64,000 nucleotides of DNA from Streptomyces aquilus. GTDB taxonomy: Bacteria > Actinomycetota > Actinomycetes > Streptomycetales > Streptomycetaceae. Below the pieces are notes generated by a model. The model saw only the letters and a list, made by a program, of their open reading frames with translations, was not told the DNA's origin and did no database searches. Positions within the stretch are counted from its first letter, which is position 1, and each line of letters opens with the position of its first letter. The stretch lies in NCBI RefSeq assembly GCF_003955715.1, contig NZ_CP034463.1:3348001-3412000 (forward strand), written 5' to 3'. The position numbers and the translations under genes are program-made. Below are positions 16,254 through 26,145 of this stretch, in pieces.

Positions 16254-16649
16254 TCAGCGGCGGCACTCGAACCAGACCGTCTTCCCTCCCCCGGCCGCAC
16301 CGGACACACCCCACTTGCCCACGACCGCGTCCAGCAGCACGAGCCCCCGACCGCCCTCCGCGTCCGGCGGCAACTCACGTCTCATGACCGGCCGTTGAGG
16401 GCACCCGTCCGTCACCTCGACCCGAACTCCCGCCCTTCTCAGCACGACCACCTCGCACCGCCGGTCCGGAACATGCCGTACGACGTTGGTGACCAGCTCC
16501 GTCACGCCCAGTTCCACGGCGTCGACCAGCTGCGTCATCTCCCACTCGGTGAGCAGCGAGCGGACGATACGGCGGATGTGGCGGACGGAGTGCTCTCCGA
16601 CCGTGACACGCATGCGGTAGTGCGTGGTGGGGGGAAAGTATGTGTTCAC
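16254..16649 (-). CDS. GHKL-type ATP-binding regulatory protein (anti-sigma factor-like)
   Basis: This 131-residue protein carries only the histidine-kinase-like ATPase domain. It has N box ELGVTELVTNVVRHV, G1 box VEVTDGCP and G2 box GGRGLVLLDAVV. Streptomyces has many of these next to XRE and DUF397 genes. They are presumed serine kinases or switch proteins acting on partner regulators. Divergent from it stand exactly such genes, so the three are probably one regulatory unit. Confidence 0.9.
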   Translation of the reverse strand: MNTYFPPTTHYRMRVTVGEHSVRHIRRIVRSLLTEWEMTQLVDAVELGVTELVTNVVRHVPDRRCEVVVLRRAGVRVEVTDGCPQRPVMRRELPPDAEGGRGLVLLDAVVGKWGVSGAAGGGKTVWFECRR

Positions 16650-16723
16650 GGGACGAGCCTGAACTGCCGCGACTACGCTGGGCTACAGGTCGGATACAAC
16701 CCGTTCTGGAGTGGGGGCTGTTC

Positions 16724-17548
16724 GTGACGCACATCAACGTCCTTGACCCGGGAGCCTCGCCGCTCGACTACTACGGCTTCGAGTTGCGGCGGCTACGGGA
16801 ATCGGCCGGACTCAGCCAGAAACAGCTCGGCGACATCCTCAACTACACCGGCTCCCTGGTCGGCCAGATCGAGACCGCGAGGAAGGTGCCGACACCGGAG
16901 TTCAGCGAGCGGGCGGACGCGGCGCTCGGGTCGGACGGGCTGTTGTCACGGCTCGTGGAGCTGGTGCTGAGGAGTCAACTCCCGGCGTGGTTCAGGCAGG
17001 TGGCCGAGCTTCAATCGCGGGCCATCGAGATCTACTCCTTCGAGTCGCACATGATCCACGGCCTCCTTCAGACCGACGGCTATGCCCGTGCCGTGCTCGG
17101 TTCGCTGGACGACACCAATCTGGACGACCGCACCGCCGTGCGCCTCGCTCGTCAGCGCATCTTCGAGAAGGAGAAGCCGCCCGTCTTCTGGGCGGTGCTG
17201 AGCGAGGCCGCGCTCTACCAGGAGATCGGCGGCCCGGACACCATGCGGGGTCAACTCGCCCATCTGTTGGCCTTCGAGACCAACCCCCGGATCAATGTCC
17301 AGATCCTGCCGTTCTCGGCCGGAGCGCACGCGGGACTCCAAGGCTCGTTCGACGTCTACCGTTTCGCGAGCGACCCGACCATCGTCTATACGGAGGGCTA
17401 CAACAGCGCGCATCCGAGCGCGAACCCGGACACGGTCACCGACTGCACACTCCGTTACGATCATCTTCAGGCTGCCGCACTGTCCCTCAAGGAGTCGGCG
17501 GCGACGATCCGGCGTGTGATGGAGGAACGCTATGGAGAGCCAGCCTGA
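16724..17548 (+). CDS. XRE-family transcriptional regulator with DUF5753 sensor domain
   Basis: This 274-residue protein has an N-terminal Cro/CI helix-turn-helix (LRRLRESAGLSQKQLGDIL and TGSLVGQIETARKVPT). A large C-terminal DUF5753 domain includes ESHMIHGLLQTDGYARAVL and FWAVLSEAALYQEIGG. I chose the GTG at 16724, preceded by a G-rich site; 28 extra upstream codons overlap the divergent gene. Such BldB/WhiJ-type regulators usually act together with the DUF397 protein encoded immediately downstream, here overlapping by 17 bases. Confidence 0.9.
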   Translation: MTHINVLDPGASPLDYYGFELRRLRESAGLSQKQLGDILNYTGSLVGQIETARKVPTPEFSERADAALGSDGLLSRLVELVLRSQLPAWFRQVAELQSRAIEIYSFESHMIHGLLQTDGYARAVLGSLDDTNLDDRTAVRLARQRIFEKEKPPVFWAVLSEAALYQEIGGPDTMRGQLAHLLAFETNPRINVQILPFSAGAHAGLQGSFDVYRFASDPTIVYTEGYNSAHPSANPDTVTDCTLRYDHLQAAALSLKESAATIRRVMEERYGEPA

Positions 17549-17726
17549 GTGGCGTAAGTCCAGCTACAGCGGCGACCAGGGCGGCAACTGCGTAGAGGTC
17601 TCCGACACCCCCGCCCTCATCGCCATCCGCGACTCCAAGAACCCGGCGGGCCCGATCCTCACGATCGACCCCGCCGCGTTCCGCCACTTCGTCTTCTGGA
17701 GCGGTACTACATCGCCTCGGGTCTGA
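17532..17726 (+). CDS. DUF397 (WhiJ/BldB-associated) small protein
   Basis: This 64-residue protein has the typical DUF397 sequence: WRKSSYSGDQGGNCVEVSD, AIRDSKNP and a final FRHFV. It is the small acidic partner or antitoxin-like modulator of the upstream XRE regulator. Its ATG lies inside the regulator's 3' end, and its own 3' end overlaps the convergent membrane protein gene by 20 bases. Confidence 0.93.
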   Translation: MESQPEWRKSSYSGDQGGNCVEVSDTPALIAIRDSKNPAGPILTIDPAAFRHFVFWSGTTSPRV

Positions 17727-17949
17727 AGCCCAGCACCTTCGCCGCCTGGTGCGCTCTCCACTCCTTGCGGAAGAAATACGCGCGCAGCACCGCGATCGCC
17801 AGGAACAGCAGCCCGAAGCCGCCTCTGCCCAAGCCCCCTACCTGCACGAACCAGTAGAAGCACGCACCGGCCATGGTCAGGCAGATGCCGATGACGATCG
17901 GTTCGCGGAGGTAGAAGGGCAGGACGCGGAGGATGAGATTGAGGAACAT
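17707..17949 (-). CDS. Small membrane protein, unknown function
   Basis: This 80-residue protein has two hydrophobic segments (IVIGICLTMAGACFYWFV and GGFGLLFLAIAVLRAYFF) and a basic C-terminal tail (RKEWRAHQAAKVLG). The coding bias is clear, but I recognise no family with certainty. It lies alone between the DUF397 gene and the thiolase. Confidence 0.72.
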   Translation of the reverse strand: MFLNLILRVLPFYLREPIVIGICLTMAGACFYWFVQVGGLGRGGFGLLFLAIAVLRAYFFRKEWRAHQAAKVLGFRPEAM

Positions 17950-18000
17950 CGGGCAAGTTGACCAGTCTGCGTCAACTTCTGTCGACCCTGAATCCGCTGC

Positions 18001-19334
<1,334 letters not shown>

Positions 19335-19406
19335 ACGTTCACCGCACGACCTGATGGACCGTCAGAAGACCGCCGAACAAGGCTGGAACACGGCTGGAGC
19401 TGCCCC

Positions 19407-20642
19407 ATGACCTGTCCAGAGCTCCCCGACGGGTTCGACCTCACCGACCCCGATCTGCTGCAACAGCGCGTTCCGCTGCCGGAGTTCGCCGCGCTGCGCC
19501 GAGCGGAACCGGTCCGCTGGATTCCCCAGTCGGGCAACGTCGCCGGTTTCCAGGACGAGGGCTACTGGGCGGTGACACGGCACGCGGACGTCAAGTACGT
19601 GTCCACGCACCCCGAGCTCTTCTCCTCCACCCTCAACACGGCGATCATCCGCTTCAACGAGCACATCGAGCGCGACGCGATCGACGCCCAGCGGCTGATC
19701 CTGCTCAACATGGACCCGCCGGAGCACACCCGGGTCCGCAGCATCGTGCAACGCGTGTTCACCCCGCGTGCCATCCGTGCCTTGGAGGACAACCTCCGCG
19801 CCCGCGCCACCGCCATCGCGGCGAACGCCCGCGAACACCCCGGCTCCTTCGACTTCGTCACCGAGGTCGCCTGCGAACTGCCCCTCCAGGCCATCGCCGA
19901 GCTCATCGGCATCCCGCAGGACGACCGGGCCAAGATCTTCGACTGGTCCAACAAGATGATCTCGTACGACGATCCCGAGTACGCGATCACCGAGGAGGTC
20001 GGCCAGCAGTCGGCCATGGAGCTCATCGCGTTCGCGATGAACATGGCGGCCGACCGCAAGCAGTGCCCGGCGAAGGACATCGTGACGACCCTGGTCGCGG
20101 CGGAGGACGAAGGCAACCTGAACTCCGACGAGTTCGGCTTCTTCGTGCTGATGCTGGCCGTCGCGGGCAACGAGACCACCCGCAACGCCATCACCCACGG
20201 CATGCACGCCTTCCTCACCCACCCCGACCAGTGGGAGCGGTACAAGGCCGAGCGCCCGGCGACCGCGGCCGAGGAGATCGTCCGCTGGGCCACCCCGGTC
20301 AACGCCTTCCAGCGCACCGCCACCCAGGACACCGAGCTGGGCGGCAAGCTGATCAGGAAGGGCGACCGGGTCGGAATCTTCTACGCCGCCGCCAACCACG
20401 ACCCCGAGGTCTTCACCGACCCCGACACCTTCGACATCACCCGCGACCCCAACCCCCACCTCGGTTTCGGAGGCGGCGGCCCGCACTACTGCCTGGGCAA
20501 GTCCCTGGCCGTGCTGGAGATCGACCTGATCTTCAACGCGATCGCCGACGCGATGCCGAACCTGGTCCTGACCGGAGACCCCCGCCGCCTCCGCTCGGCA
20601 TGGATCAACGGCGTGAAGGAACTCCAGGTCAGCATGGCCTGA
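19407..20642 (+). CDS. CYP125-like cytochrome P450 (sterol side-chain oxidase type)
   Basis: This 411-residue bacterial P450 has the I-helix AVAGNETTRN (residues 251-260), the K-helix ExxR EIVR (290-293) and the haem loop FGFGGGGPHYCLG with cysteine 362. The N-terminal GFDLTDPDLLQQRVPLPEFA and segments NMDPPEHTRVRSIV, ACELPLQAIAELIG and FGFFVLMLAVAGNETTRN closely follow mycobacterial CYP125, which oxidises the C26/C27 methyl of cholesterol. The start has ggag upstream. No redox partner is adjacent; the ferredoxin at 4.8 kb is a candidate. Family assignment is strong; the real substrate in this organism could be another steroid or branched lipid. Confidence 0.9.
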   Translation: MTCPELPDGFDLTDPDLLQQRVPLPEFAALRRAEPVRWIPQSGNVAGFQDEGYWAVTRHADVKYVSTHPELFSSTLNTAIIRFNEHIERDAIDAQRLILLNMDPPEHTRVRSIVQRVFTPRAIRALEDNLRARATAIAANAREHPGSFDFVTEVACELPLQAIAELIGIPQDDRAKIFDWSNKMISYDDPEYAITEEVGQQSAMELIAFAMNMAADRKQCPAKDIVTTLVAAEDEGNLNSDEFGFFVLMLAVAGNETTRNAITHGMHAFLTHPDQWERYKAERPATAAEEIVRWATPVNAFQRTATQDTELGGKLIRKGDRVGIFYAAANHDPEVFTDPDTFDITRDPNPHLGFGGGGPHYCLGKSLAVLEIDLIFNAIADAMPNLVLTGDPRRLRSAWINGVKELQVSMA

Positions 20643-20656
20643 CTCCCCCCGTTCCC

Positions 20657-20686
20657 GGGCCGGCGGCTTCCCGGCGCCGCCGGCCC
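20657..20686. terminator. Bidirectional hairpin between convergent P450 and monooxygenase genes
   Basis: GGGCCGGCGGC pairs perfectly with GCCGCCGGCCC across an 8-base loop. It lies 14 bases after the P450 stop and 36 bases from the monooxygenase stop. Confidence 0.8.
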
Positions 20687-20722
20687 GTCCGGACCCCGAG
20701 GGAGGCAGGAGCATCCCCACCC

Positions 20723-21865
20723 TCACGCCCCGTTCCTGCCTCCCCCGAGGCGGACGGCGTCCGCCGCGACGGCCGTGGGCGCGGCCGGCTGCCGGGCGCC
20801 GATGTGCCGGGCGACGTGCCCGGCGTCCCGGCCCACGCCCTGGATCATCGACGAGGCCATCGCGTACTGGAACAGCCGCCCCACGAAGTACAGCCCGGGG
20901 TGCGAGGCGACCACGCCGCGCCGCTGCGCCGGTTCGCCGTCCGCGTCGAAGACCGGCAGGTCGATCCAGGAGACGTCCGGCCGGAAGCCCGTGCACCACA
21001 CCACGTTCGCCACCTCCGCCCGCCGCCCGTCGGCGAGCTCCGGCAGCCCGTCGCGCACCCCGACGACCCGGTCCACCCGCTCGACGCCCGCCGCCTTCAG
21101 ATCGGCGGCCTTCACCCGGATCAGCGGGGCGCTGTGCGCGAGCACCTTCGGCCGCAGCTTGCGGCCCATCGGGGTGCGGATCGTCAGGACGTTCCGGAAG
21201 ACGAAGAACAGCACCGGCGTCAGCACCCGCGCGGCCGGCCGCTCGATCCGCCACGGGATCTGCCCGGGGTGCGGCCCGGACAGCAGGACACGGTGGCTCG
21301 CGGCCAGCTCGACGGCGATGTCCGCGCCCGAGTTGCCCGCCCCGACGATCAGGACGGGACCGTCCTGCAACTGCCCGGGGCCGCGATAGTCGACGGCATG
21401 CAACTGCCTGACGTCCGGGCCGAGTTGATCGGCGTACGACGGCATCTTCGGCAGCCGGTCGTACCCGGCGGCGACGACCACGTTCTCGGCCACGTACCGC
21501 ACACCGCCGTCCGTCTCGACGACGTACCGCGTGCCGTCGTACGACAGCCGCCGCACGCGGATGCCCGTCCGCACCGGAAGTTCCGCCCATCCCGCGTAGG
21601 CCTGGAGGTAGTCGGCGAATTCGTCCCGCGTGGGGAACGCCCAGGCGGGGCCCGGGTAGGGCAGTCCGGGCAGGCCGTCGAACCTCGCCGGGCTGAACAG
21701 CCGCAGCGAGTCCCAGCGCCCGCGCCAGCTGTCGCCGACGCGCTCCCCCGCCTCCAGGATCACGAAGGGCCGTCCGGCGCGGGCCAGGTGGTACCCCGTG
21801 GCGAGCCCGGCCTGACCGCCGCCGACGACCACGGTCTCGATGTGTTCGGTGAGTTCGGTGTTCAT
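20723..21865 (-). CDS. FAD-dependent NADPH monooxygenase (flavin-containing / CzcO-like)
   Basis: This 380-residue flavoprotein has the FAD dinucleotide fold VVVGGGQAGLATGYHLA at the N-terminus and a second NADPH fold VLIVGAGNSGADIAVELA near residue 180. The late WCTGFRPDVSWIDLPV and GLYFVGRLFQYAMAS motifs are also characteristic. It belongs with flavin-containing and Baeyer-Villiger-related monooxygenases that insert one oxygen from O2. Its ATG overlaps the stop of a small upstream gene. It follows a LuxR-family regulator in the same direction, so that regulator may control it. It is convergent with the CYP125-like gene, and a shared pathway is possible but unproven. Confidence 0.88.
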   Translation of the reverse strand: MNTELTEHIETVVVGGGQAGLATGYHLARAGRPFVILEAGERVGDSWRGRWDSLRLFSPARFDGLPGLPYPGPAWAFPTRDEFADYLQAYAGWAELPVRTGIRVRRLSYDGTRYVVETDGGVRYVAENVVVAAGYDRLPKMPSYADQLGPDVRQLHAVDYRGPGQLQDGPVLIVGAGNSGADIAVELAASHRVLLSGPHPGQIPWRIERPAARVLTPVLFFVFRNVLTIRTPMGRKLRPKVLAHSAPLIRVKAADLKAAGVERVDRVVGVRDGLPELADGRRAEVANVVWCTGFRPDVSWIDLPVFDADGEPAQRRGVVASHPGLYFVGRLFQYAMASSMIQGVGRDAGHVARHIGARQPAAPTAVAADAVRLGGGRNGA

Positions 21866-22047
21866 GCCAGCTCCTCGGTCGTGGTGCGCTCGGCCTCGTA
21901 GATCTCCACGGCCTGCCGCAACAGCCGCTCGGCCTCGGCGAGTTCACCGCGCAGCCGCAGCAGGGTGCCCAGCTCGGCGGCGCTGTCGGCGTACCTCAGC
22001 CGGGCCGTTCGCAGCTGTTCGCGGGGGGTGAGCGCGTCGTCGGACAC
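21862..22047 (-). CDS. Small TPR-like helical protein
   Basis: This is a protein of about 61 residues (VSDDALTPREQLRTARLRY onward) with one helical-repeat signature, LLRLRGELAEAERLLRQAVEIYEAE, resembling a TPR pair. Its stop overlaps the monooxygenase start, so the two are coupled. The frame stays open 15 codons further up, but those residues look non-coding; I chose the GTG at 22047. It may be a remnant or accessory of the LuxR-TPR regulator upstream. Confidence 0.55.
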   Translation of the reverse strand: MSDDALTPREQLRTARLRYADSAAELGTLLRLRGELAEAERLLRQAVEIYEAERTTTEELA

Positions 22048-22125
22048 GCTTGGATGCTGCGCGCGGGGCGCTACCGCGCGCATCGACAGCAATGCCCATT
22101 CCGTGGGGCCGGGGTATGGGTATTC

Positions 22126-23778
22126 CTACACACCCGGGGAGCGGACCAGCCCGTGCTCGAAGGCGTACGCGGCGACGGCGGTACGGGAGCCGAGGTCGAG
22201 CTTGGCGAAGATGTTGCTGATGTGCCGGGCGACGGTCTTCTCGCTGAGGACGAGTTCGGCGGCGATGGCGTGGTTGGTGCGGCCCTGGGCGATGAGCCGT
22301 ACGACGTCGAGTTCCCGGGGCGAGAGCACCGACCGCTGCCGCCCGCTCCGGAGCCCCTCGACCCGCCGCAGGTCCGGCAGCGCCCCGAGCCGCGCGAAGG
22401 CCTGCCCCGCCGCGTCCAGCTCCAGCGCGGCGCAGTCCTCGTCGCCGAGCGCCCGGCAGGCCAGCGCGACGAGCACCCCGACCCGGGCGGCCTCGTAGGG
22501 CACGTCCAGCTCCCGCCATCCCCGCCCGGCCTCCCGCAACACCCCGAGCGCCTCCCCCGCGGCTCCCCGCGCGAGCAGCACGGCACCGCGGGCCTGGCAG
22601 GCCATGAGCCGCAGTGCGGCGATGCCCTGGGCATCGGCGAGGGCGGCCAGCTCATCGGCGGCGCGGAGGGCCTCCTCGGAAGCCTCGCCCTCCCGCTCCG
22701 CCAGCAGGATCTCCACCGCCGCCGGCAGCAGCCGGGCCCGGCGCAGTGGGTCCGTCGTCTCCGCCAGGGCCCGGCGGATCGCCGCCGCTGCCGGGGCGGG
22801 GCGGTCCTGGGCCAGGCGGAGGAGGGCGAGGCCGGGCTGGGTGTCCCAGCCGTGGCGCAGGGTGTCGCGGTAGGCCTGTTCGGCCTCGGCGTGCTCGCCG
22901 CGCAGGCGGTGGAGTTCGGCCAGTTGGTAGAAGGCGCAGCCCGCGGCGCTCTCGCCGTAGCCCGCGGTGAGCTGGGCGCAGGCCAGCCGTGCCTCGCGGT
23001 CCGCCTCCGGCCAGGCCCCGCCGAGCTGGAGGAGGGCGGCCCGGTGCACCCGGCACAGCCCCCGGTAGGCGCCGCTGAAGTCGGGCTGGGCCGCGCACCA
23101 CCGGGCGAGCGCCTTCGCCCACTCCTGGGCGCGGCGCAGTTCCTGGAGCTCCTGGCAGGTGCCGATGACCACGCAGTACGTCATGCCGATGGACCGCGCC
23201 GAGGGCGTGCCGTCGGCGACGACGACCATCGCCTCGTCGAGCTGGGCGAGCCCGGCCGCGACCTCGCCGTTGCTCACCAGGGCGAGGCCGAGCGTCATCG
23301 CCGTACCGGCGAGGAGGTCGGGGTCGGCGTCGGGCGGGACGGTCGCGGCGAGGTGCCGGGCGAGCGTGAGCATCTCGGCGGGTTCGCCCGCGCGGAAGTG
23401 CAGTTCGGCTTCGAGCATCGTCAGATAGCCGCGGCTCGGGCAGTCGGGTGCGGCGGCCGCGAGCCGCTGGGCGCGGGCCAGCCAGGCACCGGACTGGGCC
23501 AGTTCCCCGCCCCAGGCGAGCCCCTTGCACAGCCAGTACGCGCACCGCAGCGCCGCCCCGACGTCGCCGTTGCCCGCGTGTGCCGTGAAGGCCCGGCGCA
23601 GCAGGGCGACCGCGTCGTCGCACCGCCCGAGCATGTCGGCGGCCTCGGCGAGCGCCTCGACGTCGGCGGCGTCGAGCGGCCGTACCGCATCGGCCTTGCC
23701 CAGCAGCGTGTACGCCTCCGCCCAGGCCTGCCGCCGGCAGGCCTGGCGTCCCCGGTCGAGCTCCGCGTCCGCGTCCAT
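22126..23778 (-). CDS. LuxR-family transcriptional regulator with TPR-like sensor region
   Basis: This 550-residue protein has a long helical-repeat region (AELHRLRGEHAEAEQAYRD and LLPAAVEILLAEREGEASEE units). It ends in a C-terminal LuxR/GerE helix-turn-helix, LSPRELDVVRLIAQGRTNH then AIAAELVLSEKTVARHISN. There is no N-terminal ATPase, so it is a truncated LAL-type or SARP-independent regulator. I chose the ATG at 23778, preceded by ggcggaggcgcc. The likely targets are the two coupled genes downstream. It lies 41 bases after the GT87-PAP2 gene on the same strand and may be partly co-transcribed with it. Confidence 0.88.
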   Translation of the reverse strand: MDADAELDRGRQACRRQAWAEAYTLLGKADAVRPLDAADVEALAEAADMLGRCDDAVALLRRAFTAHAGNGDVGAALRCAYWLCKGLAWGGELAQSGAWLARAQRLAAAAPDCPSRGYLTMLEAELHFRAGEPAEMLTLARHLAATVPPDADPDLLAGTAMTLGLALVSNGEVAAGLAQLDEAMVVVADGTPSARSIGMTYCVVIGTCQELQELRRAQEWAKALARWCAAQPDFSGAYRGLCRVHRAALLQLGGAWPEADREARLACAQLTAGYGESAAGCAFYQLAELHRLRGEHAEAEQAYRDTLRHGWDTQPGLALLRLAQDRPAPAAAAIRRALAETTDPLRRARLLPAAVEILLAEREGEASEEALRAADELAALADAQGIAALRLMACQARGAVLLARGAAGEALGVLREAGRGWRELDVPYEAARVGVLVALACRALGDEDCAALELDAAGQAFARLGALPDLRRVEGLRSGRQRSVLSPRELDVVRLIAQGRTNHAIAAELVLSEKTVARHISNIFAKLDLGSRTAVAAYAFEHGLVRSPGV

Positions 23779-23819
23779 GGCGCCTCCGCCCCCATTGCAC
23801 CCCCACGAAGGCGCGGCTG

Positions 23820-25865
23820 TCACCCGCTCCCGGGAGCGCGCACCAGCACTGGCCGCTCACTCGCCGCCGCTTCCTTCACCGTCCGCGCCCGCGGCCCCTG
23901 GAAGAGGTACGACAGCCCGAAGCCGGCGCTCACCACCACCGCGCCACCGACCGCGTCCAGCACCCAGTGGTTACCGGTGGCGACGATCGCCGTCACCGTG
24001 AAGAACGGATGCAGCAGCCCCAGCGGCTTCAACCACCACTTCGGCGCGACGATCGCGATGACCACCCCGCACCACAGCGACCAGCCGAAGTGCAGCGAGG
24101 GCATCGCCGCGTACTGGTTGGTCAGGGCGGTCAGGGTGCCGTAGTCCGGCTTGGAGAAGTCCTGGACGCCGTGGACCGTGTCGATGACGCCCAGGTCCGG
24201 CATCAGGCGGGGCGGGGCGAGCGGGTAGAGCCAGAAGCCGACCAGGGCGAGGAGGGTGGCGAAGCCGAGGGAGGCGCGGGCCCAGCGGTAGTCGACGGGG
24301 CGCCGCCAGTAGAGGACGCCGAGGACCGTCAGCGGGACGACGAAGTGGAAGGACGTGTAGTAGAAGTCGAAGAAGTTCCGCAGCCAGTCGACCTTGACGA
24401 CCGCGTGGTTCGCCCAGTGCTCGATGTCGATGTGCAGCCAGCGCTCGATGTCCAGGATCTGCTGCCCGTGCTCCTCGGCCCGGGCCCGGCCCTCGGAGTT
24501 GGTGCCGCCCGTCGCCGCGAGCCGCACCTTCTGGTACGCGGCGTAGGTGACACGAATAAGCAGCAACTCCAACAGCAGGTTGGGCCTGGTCAGCACCCGC
24601 TTCAGGAACGGCAGCAGCGGCACCCGCCGGAAGCGGGCCGGGACCGGCTCGGCGTACTCCGTCGGGATCGGCGTCCGGTAGTACGGCGAGGTCCGGGACA
24701 GGAACGGCACGACGGTCGCCGCGGCCAGCGCGGCCAGCAGGACGACGTTGTCGCGCAGCGGATAGAGCGAGGCCATGTTCGGCAGGATCATCTTCGCGGG
24801 CAGCGTCATCACCAGCACCACCGCGACCGGCCACACATACCGGTCCGAGGCCTTCTTGCCGACCCGTCCGACGACCGCGAGCAGCACCCACAGCAGCTGG
24901 TGCTGCCAGGCCATCGGCGCCACCAGGATCGCCGCGCAGCCGGTGACCGCCACGGCGAGCAGCAGCTGTCCGTCGCGGGCGTAGCGCACGGCCCGCCGCA
25001 GGGCGAGCGCGGCCACGGCCGCGCCGAGCGCGAGGAACAGCCCGACCTCGACCGGCCCCTCGAACCCGGCCCGCAGCAGCGCCCCGTGCAGCGACTGGTT
25101 GGCGAGGTCGTCCGCGTCGCCGCCGAGACCGGCCCCGGCCATGTGGTGGACCCAGTAGGTGTACGAGTCGTGCGGCAGCGCCGCCCACGCCAGGGCCGTG
25201 CTCGCCGCGAACGTGGCCCCGGTGGTGAGCGCGGCCCGGCGCCGCCCGGTGAACCACAGCAGCCCGGCGAACAGCAGCACCGTCGGCTGGAGCGCCGCGG
25301 CCAGGCCGATCAGCAGGCCGCTCGTGCGCTGTCCGCGCGCGACGAAGCAGCCGGCCAGCACCAGCAGCACCGGCATGATGCTGGTCTGCCCGAGATACAG
25401 CGTGTTGCGGACCGGCAGCGACAGCATCAGCAGGCTGATCGCGACCGGCGCGGCGAAGAAGGACGTACGTCTGTTCACCGGCTGAGGCAGCGCCCGCGCG
25501 ACGACAAGGCCGAGTGCGACGACCAGAAGCAGCGTCCCGAAGGTCCAGCCCCAGCCGAGCGCCTGTTCGGCCGCCTTGGTGAGCGGCTTCAGGACGAGCC
25601 CGCCGAAGGGCGTGCCGGTGAACTCCGTCGAGTCGTACAGCGACCCCTTCACATGGAGGACGCCGTCGGGTCCGACCCACGTCTCCAGGTCGGTCAGCCG
25701 CTCTCCGCTGGGGGTGCTGAGGACGACGGCCACCTGCCGGACGGCGAGTATCGCGGCGACCACCCACAGCAGGAATCTGGCCACGCGCATTCTCGCTCTG
25801 GCCGTCTCGACGGCCGTCGCTCCGAAGGCTTCCGCCGGTCCTCCGCTGGGGTTCGTGTTCACCAC
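23820..25865 (-). CDS. Bifunctional GT87-like mannosyltransferase / PAP2 phosphatase fusion
   Basis: This is a 681-residue polytopic membrane protein. The N-terminal two-thirds resembles GT87 polyprenol-phosphate-mannose transferases (GRRRAALTTGATFAAS, WQHQLLWVLLAVVGRVG, with many helices). The C-terminal third is a PAP2 phosphatase with YPLAPPRLMPD, AAMPSLHFGWSLW and GNHWVLDAVGG, the three catalytic motifs of lipid phosphatases. It could transfer a lipid-linked sugar and dephosphorylate the lipid carrier outside the membrane. I chose the tandem GTG at 25865 with gggagg upstream; 11 further codons are open. The substrate is not known. Confidence 0.85.
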   Translation of the reverse strand: MVNTNPSGGPAEAFGATAVETARARMRVARFLLWVVAAILAVRQVAVVLSTPSGERLTDLETWVGPDGVLHVKGSLYDSTEFTGTPFGGLVLKPLTKAAEQALGWGWTFGTLLLVVALGLVVARALPQPVNRRTSFFAAPVAISLLMLSLPVRNTLYLGQTSIMPVLLVLAGCFVARGQRTSGLLIGLAAALQPTVLLFAGLLWFTGRRRAALTTGATFAASTALAWAALPHDSYTYWVHHMAGAGLGGDADDLANQSLHGALLRAGFEGPVEVGLFLALGAAVAALALRRAVRYARDGQLLLAVAVTGCAAILVAPMAWQHQLLWVLLAVVGRVGKKASDRYVWPVAVVLVMTLPAKMILPNMASLYPLRDNVVLLAALAAATVVPFLSRTSPYYRTPIPTEYAEPVPARFRRVPLLPFLKRVLTRPNLLLELLLIRVTYAAYQKVRLAATGGTNSEGRARAEEHGQQILDIERWLHIDIEHWANHAVVKVDWLRNFFDFYYTSFHFVVPLTVLGVLYWRRPVDYRWARASLGFATLLALVGFWLYPLAPPRLMPDLGVIDTVHGVQDFSKPDYGTLTALTNQYAAMPSLHFGWSLWCGVVIAIVAPKWWLKPLGLLHPFFTVTAIVATGNHWVLDAVGGAVVVSAGFGLSYLFQGPRARTVKEAAASERPVLVRAPGSG

Positions 25866-26145
25866 GTGCCTGGACCTCCCGCCCCGTTCGCCCTTCACGT
25901 CCGATACGCGAAGGTTGTCGTGCGCAGCCTATGAGGCGCACACAGTCCCCCGGAGAAGAGACGCAGACGGTTCCGCTTTGCCTGACGGCCGTTCTGCGTT
26001 TGTCCGAATGACGATAGTCCGCACCGTCTCGCACTGCCTCGCCGAGCGGGCCGTGGATCACTTGTGTAGCCACCAGGCGCCGACCCGTATGCTCCGCGTG
26101 ACCGCTTGAAGGGCCGACGACCGCGCGGCGGAAGGTTTTGGGGGA

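Noticed and set aside
23967..25934. Plus-strand frame of 655 codons
   Set aside because: It is antisense to the GT87-PAP2 gene and is dominated by Arg, Gly, Gln and Asp with no recognisable domain.
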